Source: Paenibacillus guangzhouensis (GTDB lineage Bacteria; Bacillota; Bacilli; Paenibacillales; Paenibacillaceae). From it: DNA of 64,000 nucleotides. Position numbers and translations under genes: made by a program. Below, piece by piece: positions 55,360 through 63,075 of this stretch; positions within the stretch are counted from its first letter, which is position 1, and each line of letters starts with the position of its first letter. Below the pieces are notes generated by a model. The model was not told the DNA's origin. It did not search any database and saw only the letters and a program-made list of their open reading frames with translations. Location of the stretch: assembly GCF_009363075.1 (NCBI RefSeq), contig NZ_CP045293.1, forward strand, positions 6,597,501 to 6,661,500, given 5' to 3'.

Positions 55360-55773
55360 ATGGACCATTCGATTGAAGTGATTCATCAAGCACCAGAGGT
55401 TGAAGAATATATAGCACTTAGGGCCGCGACTGGGTTAAGTCCGAAGAGCACCGAAGGTGCAAAGATCGGGTTGCAACATTCGTTCTTTGCCGTCACCTTG
55501 AGAAATGCGGATAGACAGCTCGTTGGGATGGGAAGGATCATTGGCGATGGCGGTTGTTTCTATCAAATCGTCGATATTGCCGTGGACCTTGCATACCAAG
55601 GGAAAGGGTTCGGCAAGACCATTATGACTGAGCTTATGATGTATCTGGATCATCATGCACCAGAAGGCTCCTATGTAAGCCTGATCGCGGATGTTCCAGC
55701 CGATCAGCTGTATCAGAAGTATGGTTTTGCCCCGACAGCACCGCGCTCAGTGGGCATGTATAAGAAGTATTAA
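55360..55773 (+). CDS. GNAT family N-acetyltransferase
   Basis: A 137-residue GNAT. Acetyl-CoA-binding motif A reads VDLAYQGKGFGKTIMTELM (Q/RxxGxG/A type), and the C-terminal KYGFAPTAPRSVGMYKKY is typical of small GNATs. No specific substrate can be inferred. It begins 4 nt after pepF and shares its terminator. Confidence 0.88.
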   Translation: MDHSIEVIHQAPEVEEYIALRAATGLSPKSTEGAKIGLQHSFFAVTLRNADRQLVGMGRIIGDGGCFYQIVDIAVDLAYQGKGFGKTIMTELMMYLDHHAPEGSYVSLIADVPADQLYQKYGFAPTAPRSVGMYKKY

Positions 55774-55783
55774 TGGTTAACGC

Positions 55784-55815
55784 AAAAGGAGGCAGCGAAC
55801 GCTGCCTCCTTTTCT
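55784..55815 (+). terminator. Terminator of pepF-GNAT
   Basis: AAAAGGAGGCAGC / GCTGCCTCCTTTT perfect 13-bp stem followed by CTT. Confidence 0.93.
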
Positions 55816-55822
55816 TATTCTA

Positions 55823-56650
55823 GTGAGCTATTGGGCATCAGAAAAAGAAGGGAGGGAGCTCGTGGAGAAGCCTGCGTTCGTCGGACAAGAAGCGACCGGA
55901 AGGAGTCACTCACTTTCCATACCTCCCACCACATAGGAGAAGAAATTAAAAAGTCTGTGAGCTAAAAGGAGGGGGTGGGGTCACACGGAAGAGTTTACGT
56001 CCGATCTTTGGAAGCCCATTGCATCCAACCTGTCTAATCAAAGCAATGGGCGGACAAGAATCGGCTGAAGAGAGACCCCAGCTTCTCCCACCTATGCTCA
56101 CAACTCTTACTTCCCACCCTCCCTTGGGAGAAGAATTTATTCCTAGTGAGCAAATTGGAGTGGGTGGGGTCACACGGAAGAGTTCTGATCTTTGGAAGCC
56201 CATTGCATCCAACCTGTCTAATCAAAGCAATGGGCGGACAAGAATCGGCTGAAGAGAGACCCCAGCTCCTCCCACCTATGCTCACAACTCTTACTTCCCA
56301 CCCTCCCTTGGGAGAAGAATTTAATCCTAGTGAGCTATTGGGCATAAAAAGAAGGGAGGGAGCTCGTGGAGGAGCCTGCGTTCGCTCTTTGGTAGCCATT
56401 TCCCACCAACTATCTCATCAAAGGAAATGGCGGACAAGAAGCAACCGGAAGGAGTCACTCACTTTCCATACCTCCCCCCACATAGGAGAAGAAATTAAAA
56501 AGTCTGTGAGCTAAAAGGAGGGGGTGGGGTCACACGGAAGAGTTTACGTCCGATCTTTGGAAGCCCATTGCATCCAACCTGTCTAATCAAAGCAATGGGC
56601 GGACAAGAATCGGCTGAAGAGAGACCCCAGTTCCTCCCACCTATGCTCAC
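55823..56650. repeat. Non-coding head-to-tail array of two diverged element types (A1-B1-B2-A2-B3) with a covarying stem-loop
   Basis: Each unit begins with GTGAGC: A1 55823, B1 55957, B2 56146, A2 56330, B3 56506 (truncated near 56650). Lengths are about 134, 189, 184, 176 and 145. A and B share the skeleton GTGAGC, CTTTGG, a central stem-loop, GGCGGACAAGAA and GGGAGAAGAA but differ throughout. The central stem is GCCCATTGC/GCAATGGGC in B (56014-56022 with 56043-56051) and GCCATTTCC/GGAAATGGC in A2 (56395-56403 with 56423-56431). Three of nine pairs differ, all compensated. A1 lacks about 45 nt that contain exactly this stem-loop. Outer G-rich/C-rich segments (GGGGTC with GACCCC in B) can also pair. 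Short frames crossing the array look non-genic. Confidence 0.93.
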
Positions 56651-56667
56651 CTTCACACACCAGCGAT

Positions 56668-57168
56668 TTAAATTCGTCTCCCCACAATCACCAGATCACG
56701 CTCAATCCCATCCAGATTCGCTACTCGCGGCAAAGTCCCCCAAGCTTCAAAGCCGAATTTGCGAAGCAATGCCAGGCTCGGCTCATTATGTCCGAATACG
56801 AAACCTAGCAACGTGTGGATCTGAAGGCCGGGACATGCCTCTATGGCTCTTTCAATGAGGAGACTGCCGATGCCCTGTCCACGATATGCCTCATCAATAT
56901 AGATGCTGATCTCTGCGGTGGCATTGTAAGCAGGACGGCCGTAAAAGGATTGGAAGCTTAACCAAGCTGCAATACGATCATCCTGTTTCAAGACCCATAA
57001 TGGCCTGAAATCAGGTGAATGCTCATCGAACCACTTCATACGACTTTGCACCGTAACAGGCTCTAGATCCGCTGTTACCATACGTCCCGCAATGGTGGAA
57101 TTATAAATTTCAACAATGCGATCCATATCGGCTGGGGTGGCGTTAACAATCTCAAAAGGTGTTTTCAT
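56668..57168 (-). CDS. GNAT family N-acetyltransferase (phosphinothricin acetyltransferase-like)
   Basis: A 166-residue GNAT of the Pat/YwnH-like group. The opening [20 protein letters not shown] and the central [22 protein letters not shown] (acetyl-CoA motif RGQGIG) are typical, and [20 protein letters not shown] follows. The substrate may be an amino-acid analogue but is not determined. ATG 57168 has GAGG 8 nt upstream. Its 3' end lies about 18 nt from the edge of the A/B repeat array. Confidence 0.9.
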   Translation of the reverse strand: MKTPFEIVNATPADMDRIVEIYNSTIAGRMVTADLEPVTVQSRMKWFDEHSPDFRPLWVLKQDDRIAAWLSFQSFYGRPAYNATAEISIYIDEAYRGQGIGSLLIERAIEACPGLQIHTLLGFVFGHNEPSLALLRKFGFEAWGTLPRVANLDGIERDLVIVGRRI

Positions 57169-57207
57169 CTAAGATGCCTCATTTCTGCAAAGGATTGGAT
57201 AAATTAT

Positions 57208-57239
57208 TGAAAAAACAGGACTGAAGTTCAGCCCTGTTC
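57208..57239 (-). terminator. Terminator of the chemotaxis receptor gene (minus strand)
   Basis: AACAGG(g)CTGAA / TTCAG(t)CCTGTT stem read on the minus strand, followed by TTTTT. Confidence 0.85.
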
Positions 57240-57254
57240 ATTCGTATGTATTAA

Positions 57255-58514
57255 TTATAGTTTAAAGACAGATATCGTACGTTGCAATTGTACAACGACC
57301 TGCTGCATTTTCTCGGTTTGTTCGACCATCGCAAGGACAGAATGGATCTGCTCATTCATGGATGCCGATACTTGCTCCGTTCCCGCGGCAGATTGCTGGG
57401 TAATGGCAGAAATATTCTCGATCGTGCTTGAGATGCGCTGTGCGCCTTCGAGCATAACGTCACTTTCTTTGGAGAAGTTGTAAATCTCTTCTGTTATGAA
57501 ACGGACGCTGCTTACGATTTCGGAGAATACGCGCTCCGTCTCACGAATTAGCTCCGTTTGAATTTTAACGATATCCTCGTTCGTCTGAATGTTCGTAATC
57601 GCTTTCTTAATTCCTTGTTCAATACCGCGAACGAGCAGGAAGACCTCTTTGGTCGATGCGGACGATTCTTCCGCCAATTTACGAACTTCTTGGGCGACGA
57701 CTGCAAAACCTTTGCCATGCTCGCCAGCACGCGCTGCTTCTATGGAAGCGTTCAAGGACAGCAAGTTCGTCTGTTCAGCAATCTCAGAGATCGTCTTCGT
57801 AATCTTCGTAATGCCGTCAGCTTGCTTCGCTAACTCTTCAATCGTCATCGCAACATTTGCTGTCGCTTCAATATTCTTCTCCATACCTTGACTTTGGCGT
57901 TCAACTGCGCTGCGACCTTTCTCGACGAGATCAATCGTCTGTTCCGAGCGATTATTCATTGCTTTGGTGGAGTGAGCATAGGATTCAACACGCGTCTCGA
58001 TTTCTTTGATCGATTCCGACACAGAGGAGACGTCCTCTGAAATTTCCGAAGCGCCGGTTGCCAGCTCATTCGCGGACGAAGCAACCTGTTCCATGACCAG
58101 CTTCATGTTGTTGTTCTTATAGTAGATATCTCGACTCGCGTCTGCGACGAGCCGGGAAATATTCGATGTATCATTTAAGATTTCCTTTAACTTATCGATC
58201 ATGCTGTTGAATGAATGGCCTAATTGTCCTAGTGCATCATTGGATGTTACGGTGATTTTGGTGGAGAAGTCCCCTTTGGAAATGTTCAATGCCACACGGG
58301 AGATGTTCACAATCGGTTCTGTTAATAACTGTTCCAGCCAATTGATAAGCGGATAGCTGGCTGCAACCAACACAACAATAACGATCAATCCGGGAATAAA
58401 TGAACCGCCCGCTGTTAGAAGTAGGATAATTGTCGCAAGTGAGAAAATTCCTACAAGCGTATAACAGCCAATTAGCAATTTAAGCTTAAAAGATAATGAA
58501 TGGAACCAGTTCAT
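57255..58514 (-). CDS. Methyl-accepting chemotaxis protein
   Basis: A 419-residue chemoreceptor. Two transmembrane helices (about residues 12-32 and 38-58) are separated by only a few residues, so there is no extracellular sensor domain. HAMP follows (about 60-115). The cytoplasmic signalling domain contains the conserved hairpin tip [20 protein letters not shown] then [21 protein letters not shown]. It is likely to sense membrane state, an internal signal or partner proteins. GGAG is 7 nt before the ATG. Monocistronic. Confidence 0.93.
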   Translation of the reverse strand: MNWFHSLSFKLKLLIGCYTLVGIFSLATIILLLTAGGSFIPGLIVIVVLVAASYPLINWLEQLLTEPIVNISRVALNISKGDFSTKITVTSNDALGQLGHSFNSMIDKLKEILNDTSNISRLVADASRDIYYKNNNMKLVMEQVASSANELATGASEISEDVSSVSESIKEIETRVESYAHSTKAMNNRSEQTIDLVEKGRSAVERQSQGMEKNIEATANVAMTIEELAKQADGITKITKTISEIAEQTNLLSLNASIEAARAGEHGKGFAVVAQEVRKLAEESSASTKEVFLLVRGIEQGIKKAITNIQTNEDIVKIQTELIRETERVFSEIVSSVRFITEEIYNFSKESDVMLEGAQRISSTIENISAITQQSAAGTEQVSASMNEQIHSVLAMVEQTEKMQQVVVQLQRTISVFKL

Positions 58515-58713
58515 GTGAACGCTCCTTTATCGGAAGATTAATCCATATTATATCAGCCAATTCTGAAATGGTCTATAAGAACGACTTGCACAATTTAAAT
58601 TATATTCCAATATTTTGTATTAAAATGTTGTAAAAAGGAAAATCCTTCCGTATAATGAGAAATAAGTCCTACATAATGTGACTTAAACCGACATTAGAAA
58701 TGGAGGGAATTAA

Positions 58714-59124
58714 TTGAATTTAGAACAAATTTCTCTTGCTAGACAGACAGACATGGTGTTTAAAGAACTAGGTGAGGAGTTAGGTACCTTAACTTCGGGA
58801 ACATTATTCCTTCAGATTCGTAACAATACAATTGGGAAATTCGGCATACGTCATAATCCGATTGACTGTATCGAAAGTACTGGGAATACACCTGCTAAGG
58901 GCCTAAATGCATCGCAGCAGAGAGCTTTCCGCAATATGGCGATCGAAGCGTTGAACTTCAAGAAGGGCTGGACCCACGGAGAAATTTGTTTCGACTTTAC
59001 CATTCGACAACAGATGCTTATTGCAAGCGCACAATTTGAATCCCACTACAACATGGCAAATGTCATGATTCGAATGAACCAACGAAATGCGAATGCGTAT
59101 GTAGGAACGAATTTGGACTCATAA
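58714..59124 (+). CDS. Hypothetical protein, 136 aa
   Basis: A soluble protein of 136 residues that I do not recognise. It begins MNLEQISLARQTDMVFKELG; the middle has a possible strand-turn-strand (GTLFLQIRNNTIGKFGIRHN) and the end is Asn/Met-rich (MANVMIRMNQRNANAYVG). No signal peptide or catalytic motif. Start is TTG 58714 with GGAGG 7 nt upstream. It stands alone with a 199-nt AT-rich upstream region and its own terminator. Confidence 0.75.
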   Translation: MNLEQISLARQTDMVFKELGEELGTLTSGTLFLQIRNNTIGKFGIRHNPIDCIESTGNTPAKGLNASQQRAFRNMAIEALNFKKGWTHGEICFDFTIRQQMLIASAQFESHYNMANVMIRMNQRNANAYVGTNLDS

Positions 59125-59163
59125 TTTTTATCCTATCCATCTTTCTCATGCGTGCCCAAATGA

Positions 59164-59203
59164 AAACACCTCCAGAATCAAACTTTCATTCTGGAGGTGT
59201 TTA
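59164..59203. terminator. Bidirectional terminator between the hypothetical gene and the PfkB kinase gene
   Basis: AAACACCTCCAGAAT / ATTCTGGAGGTGTTT perfect 15-bp stem. Confidence 0.93.
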
Positions 59204-59205
59204 TT

Positions 59206-60186
59206 TTATTCTTCAACAGGGATCACTTGGACATGTACATCTGCGAATAACCGCTCGACATCCGTCGGCTGTACAGAACCTGCCCCGATCATGAGTGCAT
59301 TGGCGCTGCCGCATGCCGAACCCAAACGGAGAGTATCTTCAATATTATAACCCCGTTCGAAAGCAATGATCATCCCACTGACCATCGAATCACCGCTACC
59401 GACTGGATTCACAATTTCAAGCGGAGGGAAGGTAACACGGTATAGCTTACCTTGATAACCCGCAATTGCACCGTCTTTACCGAGCGATACAACGACACAA
59501 GCGATGCCTTCAGCCATCAGATTGCGAATGCATGCATGCAGTTCTTCTGGCGACTGGACGGTTTTGCCGACAAGTTTCTCGATCTCATGTTCATTCGGCT
59601 TAATGAGGAAAGGCTTGGCCTCAAGTCCTGCGACGAGCGCGTCGCCGCTTGCATCGAGCACGATCCGAAGATCGGGATTACTAAGCTTCACATCACGAAT
59701 GAGCCTTGCATAAGTATCCGTAGGGCAACCCATTGGCAAGCTCCCGGAGAAAGCCATGCAAGTAGAAGTCTTGGCGAGTTCTTGTAATTTCAACGACAAG
59801 GCATCCATTGCCTCAGGCGTGATCCGTGGACCTGGCTCCAGCAGCTCGGTCTGTTCATTCGGTTTAGCAGGATCTAGGATGGTGATACACACCCGAGATT
59901 CACCCGGAACCTGAACGAAATCATGTGCAATGCCTTCTCGGTTCAATCCTTCGGTGATGAATCGCCCTTGAGAGCCTGCGACAAAGCCGGATACGATGAC
60001 AGGTTGCTGTAAGATCGAAGCTACCCTCGCCACATTAATACCTTTCCCGCCAGCCGTCGCAACCATATCGTTCACGCGATAAGCATGATTCAGATCAAAT
60101 TGCGGCACCGTGTAGGTCTTATCGATTGCAGCATTCAATGTCACGGTTACGATGCGGGAATCGACCTTCGGATTAGAGGTAGACAT
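59206..60186 (-). CDS. PfkB family sugar-phosphate kinase (tagatose-6-phosphate kinase/1-phosphofructokinase type)
   Basis: A 326-residue PfkB kinase of the LacC/FruK subgroup. The N-terminal signature TVTLNAAIDKTYTVPQF and GGKGINVARVA (substrate binding) are followed by the anion hole/catalytic motif NPVGSGDSMVSGM (catalytic Asp in GSGD). It should phosphorylate tagatose 6-phosphate or fructose 1-phosphate. The ATG at 60186 overlaps the end of the aldolase gene by 14 nt, so the two are coupled; an ATG 18 nt upstream is possible. With the aldolase and the divergent SIS protein it fits a galactosamine/tagatose route. Confidence 0.88.
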   Translation of the reverse strand: MSTSNPKVDSRIVTVTLNAAIDKTYTVPQFDLNHAYRVNDMVATAGGKGINVARVASILQQPVIVSGFVAGSQGRFITEGLNREGIAHDFVQVPGESRVCITILDPAKPNEQTELLEPGPRITPEAMDALSLKLQELAKTSTCMAFSGSLPMGCPTDTYARLIRDVKLSNPDLRIVLDASGDALVAGLEAKPFLIKPNEHEIEKLVGKTVQSPEELHACIRNLMAEGIACVVVSLGKDGAIAGYQGKLYRVTFPPLEIVNPVGSGDSMVSGMIIAFERGYNIEDTLRLGSACGSANALMIGAGSVQPTDVERLFADVHVQVIPVEE

Positions 60187-61045
60187 CTTTCGCCCGTCCC
60201 ACACATCCTGTGAGCTGCATTTTCTCGAGAGCCAGCTTTTTCACAGCCTCTTTTGCCGGTACCATATATTTACGAGGATCATTTTCATTTGGATTTTGTT
60301 CGAAAATGTGTTTGATTGCATCAGAGAATGCAATACGCAGCTCGGTAGCGACATTCATTTTCCCCATACCAAGTGCGACACAGCGCTTCACTTGTTCAGC
60401 CGGAATACCTGAACCGCCATGCAGGACAAGAGGAACTTGGACAAGGTTATAAATTTGCTCTAACTTATGGAATGCAATATTAGGTTCGCCCTTATAAATC
60501 CCGTGTGCTGTACCAATCGCTGGCGCAAAGGTAGGTACGCCCGTCCGCTCAATAAATTCCACACATTCGTTAGGATCCGCTAGGCGCGCATCTTCTTCGC
60601 TCACGATAATGTCATCTTCAACGCCGCCTACTTTACCTAGCTCAGCTTCAACATTCACACCAGCTGCACGAGCAACACGAACGACTTCCGCTGTACGACG
60701 AACATTTTCTTCGAATGGATGCATGGATGCATCGATCATCACGGAAGTGTAACCCGCGCGAATACATTGGACAAGCAATTCATAGTCCGTACAATGGTCC
60801 AAATGCAGTGCAATCGGGATGGAAGCTTGCTTGGCAGCAACTTGCGCCGCAGCGACGATATATTCCGGCCCTAAATGTTTAACTGTTCCTACCGTTGTCT
60901 GAAGAATGAGCGGAGCTTGTGCTTCCTCAGCTGCATCGACGACGGCTTGCAGCATCTCCAATGTGTGGACATTGAAGGCTGTAACACCGTAACCATTCGC
61001 CCGTGCGACTTCCAGCATTCTTGTTGATGAGATCAAATGACCCAT
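60173..61045 (-). CDS. Class II ketose-bisphosphate aldolase (tagatose/fructose bisphosphate, KbaY/GatY type)
   Basis: A 290-residue zinc-dependent aldolase. The metal ligands sit in LHLDHCTD, GTAHGIYKG and VLHGGSGIP; NVATELR contributes the phosphate site. The sequence looks closer to KbaY/GatY (tagatose bisphosphate) than to glycolytic Fba, judged by its length and neighbours. It cleaves the ketose 1,6-bisphosphate to glyceraldehyde 3-phosphate and dihydroxyacetone phosphate. GGGAGGG precedes the ATG. Divergent from the SIS gene across an 88-nt control region. Confidence 0.88.
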   Translation of the reverse strand: MGHLISSTRMLEVARANGYGVTAFNVHTLEMLQAVVDAAEEAQAPLILQTTVGTVKHLGPEYIVAAAQVAAKQASIPIALHLDHCTDYELLVQCIRAGYTSVMIDASMHPFEENVRRTAEVVRVARAAGVNVEAELGKVGGVEDDIIVSEEDARLADPNECVEFIERTGVPTFAPAIGTAHGIYKGEPNIAFHKLEQIYNLVQVPLVLHGGSGIPAEQVKRCVALGMGKMNVATELRIAFSDAIKHIFEQNPNENDPRKYMVPAKEAVKKLALEKMQLTGCVGRAKDVYL

Positions 61046-61068
61046 TTCCTAAACCCTCCCAATAAAAT

Positions 61069-61099
61069 GATTGAAACAATCAAAAATATGATTTATAAT
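61069..61099 (+). promoter_or_regulatory. Promoter of the SIS-DeoR operon with overlapping palindromic operator
   Basis: TTGAAA (61071-61076), a 17-nt spacer and TATAAT (61094-61099) form a near-consensus promoter. The perfect palindrome GATTG-AAA-CAATC (61069-61081) covers the -35 element and lies between the divergent aldolase and SIS genes. A repressor bound here, most simply the DeoR-type protein encoded at 62212, could control both directions. Confidence 0.65.
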
Positions 61100-61133
61100 T
61101 TCATTAACTCGATTATAAAGGAGGACTTTAACA

Positions 61134-62192
61134 GTGTCAATTGGTGCAGGTGAACTTACGTATACGGAAATTAGTGCTCAAGCCGAAGCTTTAAATGCAG
61201 CATGGGAACAATTGCAACAGCAAAAAGATTGGGTGGCCCAATATATAGGAAATGAAAAATATGAGGAAGTTATTTTTATCGGATCTGGATCGTCTTACTA
61301 TCAAGCGCTTACAATGGCGGCAACGTATCGCAAATGGACCGGCCGCAGCGCAGCGGCTTATCCATCTTCGGACATTTTCTTATTCCGCGAGCAGACGCTT
61401 AATGTGAATAAGAAGCTTCTCATTGTAGGGGTATCTCGTTCTGGTGAATCGCATGAGGTGATTATCGCATTAGATTCATTCAAGGATGTGGCGAATTGGG
61501 ATCATTGCGGTATCACATGTCATGAGACAAGTAAAATGGCAAAAATGACGGACTGCCTTCTATCGCCACTCGGCAAAGAGAAGAGCACTGTGATGACGAA
61601 ATCGCTTAGCAGCATGACATTCATGATGCAAGCTGCGATTGCGCTTGCGGCAGGTAAACCGGAATTGACGGCAGAGCTTGAGCAAGTGTTGGCTCTAGAT
61701 GCTGCGCTGGTGCAAGAAGCTGATAAAGTAATGAAAAATTGGGTTCAGACGAACGAATTCTCTCGTACGGTGTTCCTCGGTATGGGCGCATTTGGCGGAT
61801 TAGCACTGGAAGCTTGCTTGAAATTGAAAGAGATGACTTGCACTTGGACAGAGGCTTACGGCACGCTTGAATTCCGTCACGGTCCTAAATCCATTATTGA
61901 ACCAGGCTCCCAAGTTGTATTGATGTTGTCGGAGTCTGCTCGTGAATTCGAGCTTAAAGTCGCTCGCGAAATGAAAGGCTACGGCGCAACCGTTGTGATT
62001 ATTACTGCTGCTGCAGGAAATGACACAGCTTTTGCGGATCTTGTCCTGGAAACGGGTGGACAATCCCTTAGCGATGAAGCAAGAAGTGTGCTATACTTAC
62101 CATGGATTCAGTATAATGGTTACTATACAGCGATGAAATTAGGTCTTAATCCGGATGATCCGAGAAATCTTACGCAATTTGTAGAAATATAA
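61134..62192 (+). CDS. SIS-domain sugar-phosphate isomerase/deaminase (AgaS/GlmS-like)
   Basis: A 352-residue protein with two SIS domains. The first has FIGSGSSYYQALTMAATYRK and VSRSGESHEVI (about residues 48-110); the second has FLGMGAFGGLALEACLKLKE with EAYGTLEFRHGPKS (about 210-260). This layout matches AgaS (galactosamine-6-phosphate deaminase/isomerase) and the isomerase half of GlmS. Next to a tagatose-type kinase and aldolase, the AgaS role (galactosamine 6-phosphate to tagatose 6-phosphate and ammonia) is the simplest reading. Start GTG 61134, GGAGG 9 nt upstream. Confidence 0.82.
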   Translation: MSIGAGELTYTEISAQAEALNAAWEQLQQQKDWVAQYIGNEKYEEVIFIGSGSSYYQALTMAATYRKWTGRSAAAYPSSDIFLFREQTLNVNKKLLIVGVSRSGESHEVIIALDSFKDVANWDHCGITCHETSKMAKMTDCLLSPLGKEKSTVMTKSLSSMTFMMQAAIALAAGKPELTAELEQVLALDAALVQEADKVMKNWVQTNEFSRTVFLGMGAFGGLALEACLKLKEMTCTWTEAYGTLEFRHGPKSIIEPGSQVVLMLSESAREFELKVAREMKGYGATVVIITAAAGNDTAFADLVLETGGQSLSDEARSVLYLPWIQYNGYYTAMKLGLNPDDPRNLTQFVEI

Positions 62193-62211
62193 ATAGTAGG
62201 TGTGATAATTG

Positions 62212-62997
62212 ATGGCAGGCTTGAACCCTTCCAAAGGCGAGCAACGAAGACAACAAATGTTGCAATTGTTGAAGCAACAAGGTCGTATCACGATTCAGGA
62301 AATAATTGATCAGTTCGATTGCTCGGAGGCAACGGCGCGTCGAGATCTCGATCTGCTTGATCGCAAAGGTGAAATTATTCGTACCATCGGTGGTGCACTA
62401 TTTGATGGAATATCGCCGATCCGTGAGATGCCCTTTGCCGAGAAGAAGCAGCATCTGTGGCTTGAGAAGGAAGCGATTGCCCGTAAAGCGGTTGAGCTTA
62501 TTGAAGAAGGAGACAGCATTTGTCTGACTGGCGGAACGACGACATTCCTCATCGCAAGGGAATTGAAGCAGCGTCATGGCGTAACCGTCGTCACGAATGC
62601 TGTCAACATCGCGATGGAGCTTGCGGATAGCGAAGGGATTCAGGTCGTTGTCGTCGGAGGTGTGATGCGGAACAAGAGCTTTGAGCTGTGCGGTCCGCTT
62701 GCCGAGAAGACGATTGCGCATTTGAATATCGAGAAATTATTCATCGGCGTAGACGGCATCTCTGCTGAGCAGGGAATTACGACGTATTCGGAGTTAGAGG
62801 CTCAGACAGGGCGCATGCTCATGAGCCGCGCGAAGCATACGATTGCGGTATTCGACCGGACCAAAGTGAACAAAGCTTCCCTATTCTCCATTGCACCTCT
62901 GGATCAATTGCACGCTTGCGTGACAGATGCTCCCCTCGAACCAGCGATGGATGCCGTGTTCGATTCGTTAGGTATTCAACGGATTTACGGGATGTAA
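62212..62997 (+). CDS. DeoR family transcriptional regulator (AgaR/FruR-like)
   Basis: A 261-residue repressor. The N-terminal DeoR HTH (GEQRRQQMLQLLKQQGRITI, then IDQFDCSEATARRDLDLL) carries the recognition-helix signature. The C-terminal DeoRC sugar-phosphate sensor follows (SICLTGGTTTFLIARELK, FIGVDGISAEQGITTYSELE). It lies 19 nt after the SIS gene in the same operon and probably represses the divergent kinase/aldolase and SIS units until a sugar phosphate binds. AGGTG is 9 nt before the ATG. Confidence 0.92.
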   Translation: MAGLNPSKGEQRRQQMLQLLKQQGRITIQEIIDQFDCSEATARRDLDLLDRKGEIIRTIGGALFDGISPIREMPFAEKKQHLWLEKEAIARKAVELIEEGDSICLTGGTTTFLIARELKQRHGVTVVTNAVNIAMELADSEGIQVVVVGGVMRNKSFELCGPLAEKTIAHLNIEKLFIGVDGISAEQGITTYSELEAQTGRMLMSRAKHTIAVFDRTKVNKASLFSIAPLDQLHACVTDAPLEPAMDAVFDSLGIQRIYGM

Positions 62998-63005
62998 GTC
63001 GGAGT

Positions 63006-63067
63006 AAAAAAAAGCAATGCCTTGGTTTTGCGCTTGATGAGCGTGAACGGAGGGCATTGCTTTTTTT
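63006..63067. terminator. Bidirectional terminator between the DeoR gene and the aldose epimerase gene
   Basis: AAAAAAAGCAATGCC (63007-63021) pairs with GGCATTGCTTTTTTT (63053-63067) around a 31-nt loop; both converging genes end here. Confidence 0.92.
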
Positions 63068-63075
63068 GATGAACA

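Noticed and set aside
56019-56858. Short open frames on both strands across the A/B array
   Set aside because: They recur because the DNA itself repeats, lack ribosome binding sites, shift between frames at unit borders and give no protein-like sequence.
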